From contig CASEDN010000084.1 of the NCBI GenBank assembly GCA_949286645.1, forward strand, positions 1 through 18,202: a DNA stretch of 18,202 nt, given 5' to 3'. Positions 1-5,269 of this stretch are shown one piece after another. Below the pieces are notes generated by a model, which was not told where the DNA came from, did no database searches, and saw only the letters and a list, made by a program, of their open reading frames with translations. A program made the position numbers and the translations under genes. Source of the DNA: an uncultured bacterium (GTDB taxonomy: Bacteria; Bacillota_I; Bacilli_A; RF39; UBA660). Each line of letters begins with the position of its first letter. Position 1 is the first letter of the stretch.

Positions 1-288
1 AAATACACGTTTGTTATCATCACATGTATAACTTGGATTTGCAAGGATATACTCTTGTAGTATTATTCCCAAATCTTGAATGCAGTATTCATAAGGCTCT
101 CCGACCTTTTTAAGTTTCTTGAAAGCTACGCTTTTACCGTCGCTTCTTACAATTGAACTACAATCACCTGTGATGTCGCTACAGCTCTTTTGAAAAAAGC
201 AATTATTGCAACTATCATCAGTGGTATCTGTTATGCACTGATACCACTCGCCGTTATGCTCGAATATTTCTCTTATCTTGTGTTCCAT
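1..288 (-). CDS. Cys-rich small protein, C-terminus cut by window edge
   Basis: The reading frame is open for 96 codons from ATG at 288 to the window edge, so the C-terminus is missing. I do not recognise a named family. The sequence shows a GEWYQC start to a short core with a C-x2-C-x6-C-x7-C pattern (SCNNCFFQKSC then GDC), followed by a basic FKKLKK stretch. The same order (aromatic Y after G-x, four spaced Cys, then a hydrophobic-Lys tail) occurs in the genes at 4175 and 5253, so the three look like paralogues. A small zinc-binding or disulfide knuckle is a reasonable inference but not shown. The start is preceded by an AT-rich leader with TTATTAACTAATTAAC and no Shine-Dalgarno, like other genes of this arm. 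Confidence 0.75.
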   Translation of the reverse strand, partial: MEHKIREIFEHNGEWYQCITDTTDDSCNNCFFQKSCSDITGDCSSIVRSDGKSVAFKKLKKVGEPYEYCIQDLGIILQEYILANPSYTCDDNKRVF

Positions 289-674
289 TTGATATGAAGT
301 TAATTAGTTAATAATCTAAATAAAATCCTCAGTAATCCATACGCTGCCACTTTTGTAGCTGTACTTCATACTGAGGATACACACGTGTGTTCTTACATAT
401 TTGTATTACCGCGTGTAAGAACTGTTACGCGGTTACTACGTAGTTCTTTGACTCTGCATTATCAGTAGCTATCTGATATTCCTGACTTGTCACAGGTCTC
501 TAATAAATAGAGAGTGCATTAAAAGAAAAGAGTAAGAGTGTTAGCGCTACCTAACTATTTATACAGTCATACTGCTCTTACTACTACGTGGTCAAAACGG
601 AGTTATCACAACTGCTGAGGAATAATTGCATTTCAGAGAATACTTACTTTGCGAAATATGTTTTGAAGATAATT
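289..674. other. Gene-free stretch rich in inverted repeats (candidate structured RNA)
   Basis: I see no credible ORF on either strand. The stretch holds many perfect inverted repeats: 325-334 with 369-378 (10 bp), 389-397 with 414-422 (9 bp), 408-413 with 428-433 (6 bp, crossing the previous pair as an H-type pseudoknot), palindrome ACTACGTAGT at 435-444, 460-465 with 473-478, 497-501 with 509-513, and 531-538 with 575-582 (8 bp) enclosing small hairpins. It lies between two minus-strand genes, so an RNA made from that strand (untranslated region or stand-alone ncRNA) is the simplest reading. No known RNA family is recognised. Confidence 0.45.
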
Positions 675-755
675 TCACCAGTAAAGTAATGCACCAATAA
701 TGAATATTGCAGCAAATGTAAGACCCCAAAGTGCTGATTCAATATAATCTTTCAT
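675..755 (-). CDS. 26-residue single-pass membrane peptide
   Basis: ATG at 755 to TGA at 675-677 encodes 26 residues: a short charged start (MKDYIES) followed by a hydrophobic run (ALWGLTFAAIFIIGALLYW) that is long enough for one transmembrane helix. No family is recognised. The AT-rich leader before the ATG (AATAATCAATT) fits the Shine-Dalgarno-free starts of this genome. Small single-helix proteins of this kind are common in phages as holin-like, superinfection or regulatory peptides, but nothing here decides between these. It stands alone between two long structured intergenic stretches. The hydrophobic pattern and proper start and stop favour a real gene, but its small size leaves doubt. 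Confidence 0.5.
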   Translation of the reverse strand: MKDYIESALWGLTFAAIFIIGALLYW

Positions 756-1212
756 AATTGATTATTTTGTATTTTACACCTAAAACTTATAACCACGTGA
801 CGCATAGCCTGAATCTCACACGTTCTCTATCAGTCCACAATGCTCAACACATTGCTTCACATGGCAGCTGAGTACGCCCTTACGTCTGCCAACTATACTA
901 TTATAAGAAACTGGTGCCCTCAATAACTTGGGAAGTTATTAGTTTTTTGATTAAATATAAACAGAATAAGGCGCATTACGTACTGAATTAACGTTTCTTG
1001 GTTATGCTATTGATGCTTCTCCTTATGCAGGACCTTTATTGAAGAAAGGCTACATGTTATTTCGTATCCTGCCTTAGTTAGTTGCTATATAACTGGTGAA
1101 CTTAACCAGGTTACATACAATTGAATGTAACTTCAATTTAGCATATTTGTACTGCTAAATGTACTTTAACTAAGAATGAACTTAAGGTGTCATTCTTTCA
1201 CCTACGTACGTG
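756..1212. other. Gene-free stretch with tandem hairpins beside tRNA-Leu
   Basis: No convincing gene is visible in 457 bases. Perfect hairpins occur in close succession at the right end: CTGGT 1093-1097 with ACCAG 1105-1109, GTTACAT 1110-1116 with ATGTAAC 1125-1131, TTTAGCA 1137-1143 with TGCTAAA 1153-1159, and AAGAATGA 1172-1179 with TCATTCTT 1190-1197. These lie directly downstream of the tRNA-Leu gene on the minus strand, so they may be processing or termination structures of its transcript. A plus-strand terminator-like hairpin lies at 922-948. A plus-strand frame at about 965-1090 reads like protein but has no start codon. Confidence 0.4.
922..948 (+). terminator. Terminator-like hairpin with U-tract facing the plus strand
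   Basis: AATAACTT (922-929), loop GGG, AAGTTATT (933-940), then AG and six T (943-948). The stem is 8 bp, perfect but nearly all A/T, so it would be weak. Orientation is odd because every gene around it is on the minus strand; read from the minus strand there is no U-tract after the stem. It may end an unseen plus-strand transcript, block antisense transcription, or be chance in AT-rich DNA. Confidence 0.35.
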
Positions 1213-1296
1213 TACCCGAAACAGGACTCGAACCTGCACGACCATATGGTCAGAGGTGTTTAAGACCTCATTGTCTACCTATTTCAACATTCGGGC
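1213..1296 (-). tRNA. tRNA-Leu (anticodon UAA)
   Basis: Read on the minus strand, an 84-base cloverleaf starts GCCCGAA and ends TTCGGGT plus discriminator A, giving a 7-bp acceptor stem with a G-U first pair. The anticodon arm is GAGGT-CTTAAAC-ACCTC with anticodon TAA (plus positions 1260-1262). A long variable arm with stem GACC/GGTC makes it class II, as expected for leucine, and the T arm is GCAGG-TTCGAGT-CCTGT. No CCA is encoded. It decodes UUA, a codon much used in this AT-rich genome (for example throughout TerL and portal), so it probably supplements the host pool. It is not an ochre suppressor: that would need anticodon UUA. Confidence 0.93.
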
Positions 1297-1306
1297 TTTG
1301 TTTTGT

Positions 1307-1477
1307 TTAGATTTCCATCCAACAATTTGCTAACCAAATAAGTTCAGAATTGCCTATTTTTAAATGATATTCAATACCGTCTTCAGTAATAACTTCGTAT
1401 TGATTTCTATAAGCTTCTTCAGAATTGATTAGTGTTATGTGGCCATCTTTCCAGATAATTTTGTCTATCAGTTTCAT
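1307..1477 (-). CDS. Hypothetical 56-residue protein
   Basis: ATG at 1477 to TAA at 1307-1309 gives 56 residues starting MKLIDKIIWKDGH and ending NCWMEI. No family is recognised. The alternating hydrophobic and polar segments (KIIWKDGHITLI, YEVITEDGIEYHLKI) suggest a small beta-rich fold. There is no transmembrane segment. It lies 10 bases upstream of the tRNA-Leu on the same strand, so the two may share a transcript. The leader contains two copies of AGTGACAA (in 1515-1540) before an A-rich stretch that ends at the ATG; there is no Shine-Dalgarno. Its one Gln codon is not UAG. Confidence 0.72.
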   Translation of the reverse strand: MKLIDKIIWKDGHITLINSEEAYRNQYEVITEDGIEYHLKIGNSELIWLANCWMEI

Positions 1478-1681
1478 ATTTTTAAGGGTTTAAAATATCT
1501 GTCTCTTCAGATTGTCACTTTCTTTTAAGTTGTCACTAAACTTATAAATCGGAATTAGTTTCCTGTACAGTCTGAGTCCAGTAAATTAATGTGAGTGATA
1601 ACTGCCAAACAGCTCACGACTGGTTTAAACTACCCTACCAGTAAGTATAAGCAGTTTATAGACTTGCTTAGGTCTTGGTGC
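1478..1681. other. Intergenic stretch downstream of the SSB-like gene
   Basis: No gene is seen. The repeats are ACTGGT/ACCAGT (about 1619-1642, enclosing the palindrome GTTTAAAC), GTGAG/CTCAC (about 1591-1617) and two TTGTCACT copies near 1514 and 1534. On the minus strand this is the 3' flank of the SSB-like gene, followed by the leader of the 56-residue gene; none of the hairpins is followed by a clear U-tract, so I cannot name a terminator. Confidence 0.35.
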
Positions 1682-2392
1682 TTAGAATGGAGCACCTGCA
1701 AATTGTCCACCAGATTGAGCAGGATTAGGTTGCTGCACGAATTGTAGTTGAGCTGGTTGCTGAACAGGTTGCTGAACCTGAGGAGCAGGCTGAGGTTGTG
1801 GTTGAGTAGAAGGAGCTTGCATGTAGGTAATTACTTCTGGTTGTTCAACTGTTTGAGGTTGAAGATTCTCAGTGATACCTACACAATAAGCTGCAAATGC
1901 TTGTTGTCCTGCTTCTTCAGGACTACAACCTCGAATCCATACTTTTGAGCCGTCATCATCAACATAATATTGACAGAATACTCGTAAGGCTTTGTATACG
2001 ATAGGATTACCCCAACCATCGTTGTCTCTTACGAATTCTCCTGCTTTGATTTCAGGACGGCCTTTTGGATTTTGTGCACTTGGAGGAACAGCTTGATGAT
2101 TACTTAAGTGACGCTTGTAGAAAGGCGTTGCTGGAATGTAATCGCACCAACAACCAGTGATATTGAATTCAGCTGGTATTGCTGTTGCTTGTTGTGCTTT
2201 TCCTCCGTGAGATACATCTATGTACTGTTTCAAGGCTTCAACAATGTCCTCCTGAAAGCACATAAATGTTTGAGCTGGCTCATAAAGAGCCTTAACATTC
2301 TTGATTTGAGCTCTTAAGAACTCTTTACCTGCATTCTGCTTTCCGTCTTGGACTTTGCAGACTTCTGCCGATACATAACGATACTGTGCCAT
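1682..2392 (-). CDS. Putative ssDNA-binding protein with Gln/Pro-rich tail
   Basis: The 236-residue product has a folded N-terminal part (about 1-170) and a low-complexity tail (about 178-236) made of Gln, Pro and Ala ending in GGQFAGAPF. A compact beta-rich domain followed by a disordered Gln/Pro tail ending in Pro-Phe is the layout of bacterial and phage single-stranded DNA-binding proteins, whose tail tip recruits partners; the tip here lacks the usual acidic residues. crAss-like phages do encode an SSB-type protein in the replication arm. The assignment is by architecture and context, not by a decisive motif. The protein has 32 Gln residues, all CAA or CAG and none UAG, in sharp contrast to the right-arm genes. 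Its leader carries TATTCACCAAAAACATT just before the ATG, matching the leader of the gene at 3199. Confidence 0.6.
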   Translation of the reverse strand: MAQYRYVSAEVCKVQDGKQNAGKEFLRAQIKNVKALYEPAQTFMCFQEDIVEALKQYIDVSHGGKAQQATAIPAEFNITGCWCDYIPATPFYKRHLSNHQAVPPSAQNPKGRPEIKAGEFVRDNDGWGNPIVYKALRVFCQYYVDDDGSKVWIRGCSPEEAGQQAFAAYCVGITENLQPQTVEQPEVITYMQAPSTQPQPQPAPQVQQPVQQPAQLQFVQQPNPAQSGGQFAGAPF

Positions 2393-2443
2393 AGTTATAA
2401 TGTTTTTGGTGAATAATAGCTATTTATTAAAAAGAAAGATGAA

Positions 2444-2530
2444 CTACGAAATTTTCGTAGATAGGAGGAGATGATTGAGAGTTGGTTTACTACACAACCT
2501 AACTCTAAACTCTTTCTCTATTTCCTCCTA
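2444..2530 (-). other. Long compound stem in the leader of the SSB-like gene
   Basis: CTACGAA (2444-2450) pairs with TTCGTAG (2454-2460). Next to it TAGGAGGA (2462-2469) pairs with TCCTCCTA (2523-2530), enclosing AGAGTT/AACTCT (2478-2483, 2501-2506) and GGTT/AACC (2484-2487, 2496-2499). Read on the minus strand this lies 50-140 bases upstream of the SSB-like start. The purine-rich AGGAGG strand, which could act as a Shine-Dalgarno, is sequestered in the outer stem. A role in translational control is inference. Confidence 0.45.
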
Positions 2531-2622
2531 GTTACTGTTAGTAGTGGCTGATTTGGGCCTTTGGCGGTGTTAGTAATGAGTATCAAGTACCTAATAGCGG
2601 ATATTAGATACAAGATACTCAT
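2518..2622 (-). CDS. Tiny KGPNQ ORF, downstream duplicate (34 residues)
   Basis: ATG at 2622 is preceded by AGGAGAAAAAGAA, a good ribosome-binding site that is unusual for this genome. It reads 34 residues (MSILYLISAIRYLILITNTAKGPNQ, with 9 more ending TRRK) to TAG at 2518-2520. It parallels the neighbouring ORF: YL-hydrophobic-NT-KGPNQ-x4-T-x-x-RRK. If UAG were sense here the frame would run to TAA at 2395-2397, giving 75 residues and ending just before the SSB-like start; the extra part looks like non-coding leader, so I take TAG as the end, which would make it the only UAG stop. It may equally be a decayed copy. Confidence 0.33.
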   Translation of the reverse strand: MSILYLISAIRYLILITNTAKGPNQPLLTVTRRK

Positions 2623-2699
2623 TTCTTTTTCTCCTAATCGCTGTTTGTGGAGTTTGATTTGGACCTTTTGTGTTGGGGTAAATATCGAATACCAAGTAC
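2521..2699 (-). repeat. Two diverged tandem copies of a unit of about 109 bases
   Basis: Copy A (about 2521-2590) and copy B (about 2626-2699) share GTACTTG, a CAAAGGYCCAAATCA core and TAGGAGRAAA in the same order on the minus strand, with GTACTTG repeated 109 bases apart. Both copies translate to related peptides with KGPNQ and RRK, although the two frames differ. Each copy is also tied to a strong inverted repeat: 2575-2584 with 2614-2623, and 2683-2688/2693-2699 with 2714-2719/2703-2709. A local duplication of a small gene is the simplest reading. Confidence 0.55.
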
Positions 2700-2701
2700 A
2701 T
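2570..2701 (-). CDS. Tiny KGPNQ ORF, upstream copy (36 or 43 residues)
   Basis: ATG at 2701 lies 24 bases after the stop of the 157-residue gene, so it continues that operon. It begins MYLVFDIYPNTKGPNQ and runs through TAIRRKR and NEYLVSNIRY. It then meets TAG at 2591-2593 (36 residues) or, if UAG is Gln, continues to TAA at 2570-2572 (43 residues). The sequence looks like a real short protein (aromatic-hydrophobic strand, NTKGPNQ turn, basic RRKR), and a relative is encoded immediately downstream in another frame. No family is named with certainty. The ATG sits in the 3-base loop of the hairpin 2693-2699/2703-2709, which could hide the start. Confidence 0.45.
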
Positions 2702-2725
2702 AGTACTTGATACTCGATAGTTTAC

Positions 2726-3199
2726 TTACTTAACCTTTAGTTCGTCTAACTCTTTCATCGTGATTTCTTTACCTTTTAAGTCCAGATAAGTGTTGACCTC
2801 ATCGACAGGTATAGTTTTACTAAAAGAATACGGTTCAATACATCCTCCGCCAGCATCAATTTTACGGTTAGTGATAATGCAGATTTTAGCAAAGTCTTCC
2901 TTAAGGTCTTCATATAGTACCAATACTTCAATAATCTTTATTGTTTTATCACAATTGTATTGGTCATATAGAGCCATGTATTCTTCAAGACTCTCTTGTT
3001 CATTAGGCATAGACCCATAAATGATAGGATCGGCAATAGCTACTTCATCACTCCTTATCTGTTCCTTTAAAACAATGTAAGGAGTTTGTTTCTCACTCTG
3101 TAAAGCGCAAGCGTACATGTCGGCATTACTCTTAAATTCAAATCGTTCAACAATTACAGGTAAAGAACCTGGTTCTTTAATTAGTGCTACGTAGAACAT
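2726..3199 (-). CDS. Hypothetical 157-residue protein
   Basis: ATG at 3199 to TAA at 2726-2728. I do not recognise the family. The protein opens with a strand-rich segment (MFYVALIKEPGSLPVIVERFEF), has an acidic, Tyr-rich middle (ESLEEYMALYDQYNCD) and a lysine-rich C-terminal helix (EITMKELDELKVK). There is no signal peptide or transmembrane segment, so it is probably cytoplasmic. It is the largest gene between the divergent region and the SSB-like gene and is likely part of the early or replication-side set. The leader carries TTAGCTTCTATTAACCAAAAT before the ATG, very like the SSB-like leader. No UAG codon occurs in it. Confidence 0.85.
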   Translation of the reverse strand: MFYVALIKEPGSLPVIVERFEFKSNADMYACALQSEKQTPYIVLKEQIRSDEVAIADPIIYGSMPNEQESLEEYMALYDQYNCDKTIKIIEVLVLYEDLKEDFAKICIITNRKIDAGGGCIEPYSFSKTIPVDEVNTYLDLKGKEITMKELDELKVK

Positions 3200-3246
3200 A
3201 ATATGATAAATTTTGGTTAATAGAAGCTAATTAGAACATTAGACGA

Positions 3247-3333
3247 TTACTCGTCTTCGTCGTCTAATGTTTCACTCTCATCGCAAAAGAACTCGATGAG
3301 AGCATCCGTGAAATCGTTTTCGATGTATTCCAT
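3247..3333 (-). CDS. Tiny acidic protein (28 residues)
   Basis: ATG at 3333 to TAA at 3247-3249 gives MEYIENDFTDALIEFFCDES followed by ETLDDEDE: 28 residues, strongly acidic, with an amphipathic N-terminal helix and an Asp/Glu tail. No family is recognised. Very acidic tiny phage proteins often mimic DNA or bind basic host proteins, but nothing here proves that. Support for a real gene comes from its leader, which shares about 45 bases of similarity with the leader of the next gene upstream (start 3562), and from its place in a run of minus-strand genes. Confidence 0.5.
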   Translation of the reverse strand: MEYIENDFTDALIEFFCDESETLDDEDE

Positions 3334-3337
3334 ATGA

Positions 3338-3388
3338 TGATTTTAATTAATGTGAACGCTATCAGTAGTAGATGAATTGACCCTTTAG
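3338..3388 (-). repeat. Leader repeat element, copy 1 (before gene at 3333)
   Basis: Read on the minus strand, AAAGGGTCAATTCATCTACTACTGATAGCG leads to CATTAATTAAAAT and then the start codon. The copy at 3574-3622 has the same order of blocks (GGCTCAATCCAT, ACTCC, GTTAGC, CATTAATTTAA), also ending just before a start codon. Position and conservation suggest a promoter or translation-leader element for minus-strand genes. Confidence 0.45.
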
Positions 3389-3415
3389 ACAATGGTAAAG
3401 CAAAGGCACAAGCCC

Positions 3416-3562
3416 TTAAGCTTGTACCCTTGCAATCATTGTGTAGCCATGATAATGTGCAGCTACTTGTTTTGCCAACTTGATAGCTTCATCAATGCTA
3501 TCAATCAGATTGGTGCCTTGCTTGCAGACACCTTTGATGTAGAGGTCGATTCTGTACTTCAT
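3416..3562 (-). CDS. Hypothetical 48-residue protein
   Basis: ATG at 3562 to TAA at 3416-3418 gives 48 residues. It has a basic strand (MKYRIDLYIKGVCKQG), a helix (LIDSIDEAIKLAKQVAAHYH) and a final strand (GYTMIARVQA), a compact beta-alpha-beta layout typical of small soluble phage proteins. No family is recognised. It is the first gene leftward from the divergent region, so it is likely among the first transcribed on that arm. Its stop is followed by the leader of the 28-residue gene. All its Gln codons are CAA. Confidence 0.68.
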   Translation of the reverse strand: MKYRIDLYIKGVCKQGTNLIDSIDEAIKLAKQVAAHYHGYTMIARVQA

Positions 3563-4063
3563 AGTGAATATATGTTAAATTAATGCAAAAGATGCTAACG
3601 GAGTATGGATTGAGCCAATTGCACGACAGTGAGGAGAAGACCTATGGGGTATTTCCTCGCGATCACAGGTAGGGGGAAGTGAATTGTGGGTGTTTCTTGC
3701 TTACGCATCTATAAAGTAAAATTGTTTCATACATACGTAGATATACTCTATTTTTTGTTCCTCGCATTCGTATATATAAAATATTTTTATAAAAAAAATA
3801 TTTTTTTTAATTTTTCATAAACTTCTATAAATTATGTTAAATACATAGTAAGAGTAATAGCGTTAGTTCGATTTATTTGTAAAGAATTTTTACTAAATTA
3901 CTAATAACAAAAGATAAAATATGTTAAAAATGTAACAACATCAACAACTATGCAATAACTATATACGTTACTGTCTATGCAGTAAGACAGTTATAGACAG
4001 TATATACAGATAATAACATATTAGTTACTCTTACTTTACTAATTACTTTTTAATACTCTTACT
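3563..4063. promoter_or_regulatory. Divergent intergenic region; candidate promoters and origin
   Basis: Genes on the left point left and genes on the right point right, so both arms should be started here. Contents: an A/T-only palindrome AAAATATTTTT (3778-3788)/AAAAATATTTT (3794-3804); a 16-bp perfect inverted repeat ATACATAGTAAGAGTA (3841-3856)/TACTCTTACTATGTAT (4054-4069), whose right half overlaps the first right-arm start codon; and a 9-bp pair ACTGTCTAT (3970-3978)/ATAGACAGT (3993-4001) between them. Easily melted AT-rich DNA with nested inverted repeats is typical of origins and of divergent operator regions. No standard Bacteroides -33/-7 promoter is obvious. Confidence 0.5.
3574..3622 (-). 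repeat. Leader repeat element, copy 2 (before gene at 3562)
   Basis: This is the minus-strand block with GGCTCAATCCATACTCCGTT followed by AGCATCTTTTGCATTAATTTAA, placed directly before the start at 3562. It aligns with the element at 3338-3388, and more loosely with the KGPNQ-coding repeats at 2521-2699 (GGYCCAAATCA). It probably marks transcription or translation starts of the left arm. Confidence 0.45.
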
Positions 4064-4165
4064 ATGTATATAGAAGAATTTATACTTATTAGATTTATTA
4101 TTTTATTTATTATATTTGGAGTAGGTCTATTATTAGGTTATGTAATAGGTAATACTCAGAAATAA
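4064..4165 (+). CDS. 33-residue single-pass membrane peptide
   Basis: ATG at 4064 to TAA at 4163-4165 gives MYIEEF followed by an almost unbroken hydrophobic stretch (ILIRFIILFIIFGVGLLLG) and the tail YVIGNTQK. One transmembrane helix is clear. It is the first gene of the right arm, lying 9 bases before the Cys-rich gene at 4175. The start codon lies inside the right half of the 16-bp inverted repeat that spans the divergent region, so a factor bound there could affect both transcription and this start. No family is recognised. Confidence 0.6.
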   Translation: MYIEEFILIRFIILFIIFGVGLLLGYVIGNTQK

Positions 4166-4174
4166 CGCATTAAT

Positions 4175-4357
4175 ATGAAGAATAGAGAATTAGCTTATAA
4201 AGGTAAGTATACACACTATAAAGGGAAGCTATACATGCTTGTACCAGAGTTAAAACAGCATATGTGTGAAGGTTGTGACCTTTATTCAAAGGAATGTACT
4301 AGGGGAGTTACAGATTTATGTACTCAAGGTTTTATTTTGAAGAAAGTAAGTAAATGA
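4175..4357 (+). CDS. Cys-rich small protein (60 residues), paralogue of genes at 288 and 5253
   Basis: The product has a basic N-terminus (MKNRELAYKGKYTHYKGKLY) and then a Cys core, CEGCDLYSKECTRGVTDLC, with spacing C-x2-C-x6-C-x7-C, and ends in a hydrophobic-Lys tail (GFILKKVSK). The spacing matches the genes starting at 288 (minus strand) and 5253. Four Cys at these distances could hold a zinc ion. Function is unknown. Its TGA stop overlaps the ATG of the next gene (ATGA), a sign of translational coupling. Confidence 0.82.
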   Translation: MKNRELAYKGKYTHYKGKLYMLVPELKQHMCEGCDLYSKECTRGVTDLCTQGFILKKVSK

Positions 4358-4608
4358 CAGACGATGAACTACTAGATAATCTTAACAATCAATACGCTTC
4401 GATTAGACCAGATCTAAATATATATCTTTGGTATACAAGAAGTAGAAAATAGGAAAAAGGAAAGTGGCTTGATGAGTATGAATCTCCTATGTATCACGCC
4501 GTTATAAAAAGAGGAGAAGACTTAAAACTTAGAGCTACTTCAGAGAGATTAGAGGAATTAAAACAAGTAGTAGATTTTAGCTTAAACGACCTTTATGAAA
4601 TTAATTAA
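4354..4608 (+). CDS. Hypothetical 84-residue protein with one in-frame UAG
   Basis: ATG at 4354 overlaps the previous stop, and TAA at 4606-4608 overlaps the ThyX start by 14 bases. In between is one TAG at 4450-4452 (residue 33), read as Gln. Both sides of the TAG look coding: before it MTDDELLDNLNNQYASIRPD, after it a lysine- and glutamate-rich helical half (GEDLKLRATSERLEELKQVV). The gene fits exactly between its neighbours only if UAG is sense, which is good evidence that recoding also reaches the start of the right arm. It is probably cytoplasmic. No family is recognised. Confidence 0.75.
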
Positions 4609-5269
4609 ACCAAAAGTAGAGATATTAGATCAATTAGTTGGAAAACAGATTATAAACCGTATAGCAACAGTAGCCCGTACCTGCTACAAGTCAGAATCTT
4701 CAAGTACTTCAAGTAAAGACGAAGCTCTAATTAAACGTCTTATAGAGAGTAAGCATGAAGCTGTGTTAGAGTTTGTAGATGTTACTGTTAAGTTTACATG
4801 TTCAAGAGCTATAGCACAAGAAATTACTAGACACAGAATGGCTAGCTATGCGATGGAGAGCCAACGTTATTGTGCCTATAATAAAGATAGGTTTAATCAC
4901 GAAATAACATATATTATTCCTTCACACACAAACTACGATGAAGGAGAGTATAGTCTAAAATATGAAGTAGCTAATGGACCGTTTATTAATAGTCTTCTTT
5001 ACTCTGAAAAAGCTTATTTTGATCTAATAGAAGACGGATGGAAAGCGCAAGAAGCAAGAGATGTACTACCTAATGCTACGAAGACAGAAATTAATATGAA
5101 AGCCAATCTACGTGAATGGAGGCACTTCTTCAAGCTTAGATGCCATAGTACGGCTCATCCAGATATTAGAGTATTGGCATTAGACTTACTTAAGAAAATG
5201 CATGAACAAATTCCTATTGTTTTTGACGATTTATACAGAGAATTCATTGAAGATGCAAGTAAAAGATAA
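4595..5269 (+). CDS. thyX: Flavin-dependent thymidylate synthase ThyX
   Basis: ThyX makes dTMP from dUMP using methylene-tetrahydrofolate, FAD and NADPH. The signature RHR-x2-S-x4-S-x-RY is complete (RHRMASYAMESQRY, residues 79-92). The C-terminal block with ARDVLPNATKTEI, NLREWRHFFKLR and HPDIR matches the family's substrate-binding half. At 224 residues the length is normal for the family. It supplies thymidine for an AT-rich phage genome. It overlaps the gene before it by 14 bases and the Cys-rich gene after it by 17, so it is part of a coupled operon. It has no UAG codons. The start at 4595 is set by the overlap and by the conserved N-terminal strand. Confidence 0.95.
   Translation: MKLIKPKVEILDQLVGKQIINRIATVARTCYKSESSSTSSKDEALIKRLIESKHEAVLEFVDVTVKFTCSRAIAQEITRHRMASYAMESQRYCAYNKDRFNHEITYIIPSHTNYDEGEYSLKYEVANGPFINSLLYSEKAYFDLIEDGWKAQEARDVLPNATKTEINMKANLREWRHFFKLRCHSTAHPDIRVLALDLLKKMHEQIPIVFDDLYREFIEDASKR

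Noticed and set aside
522..548. Similarity of AGTAAGAGTGTTAGCG to AGTAAGAGTAATAGCG at 3848-3863 as a shared promoter
   Set aside because: The match is short and AT-rich, and the two sites have different positions relative to genes. It is not enough to call a promoter.
752..805. 17-residue minus-strand ORF overlapping the start of the 26-residue membrane peptide (ATGA)
   Set aside because: The overlap looks like a leader peptide, but the sequence has no distinctive composition and could easily arise by chance.
862..930. 21-residue plus-strand ORF ending at the terminator-like hairpin
   Set aside because: No ribosome-binding site or promoter is seen, and the peptide has no recognisable features.
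965..1090. Plus-strand open frame reading like protein (LTFLGYAIDASPYAGPLLKK...)
   Set aside because: It has no ATG or credible alternative start, lies against the direction of the arm and contains a UAG near its end. It may be a remnant, but this cannot be supported.
1213..1296. Possible ochre suppressor tRNA because the anticodon reads TAA
   Set aside because: Anticodon UAA decodes UUA (Leu). An ochre suppressor needs UUA. The class II variable arm also fits Leu.
1748..1948. Plus-strand ORFs opposite the SSB-like, 157-residue and other genes
   Set aside because: They are antisense shadows with low-complexity or random composition, and the minus-strand genes explain the region.
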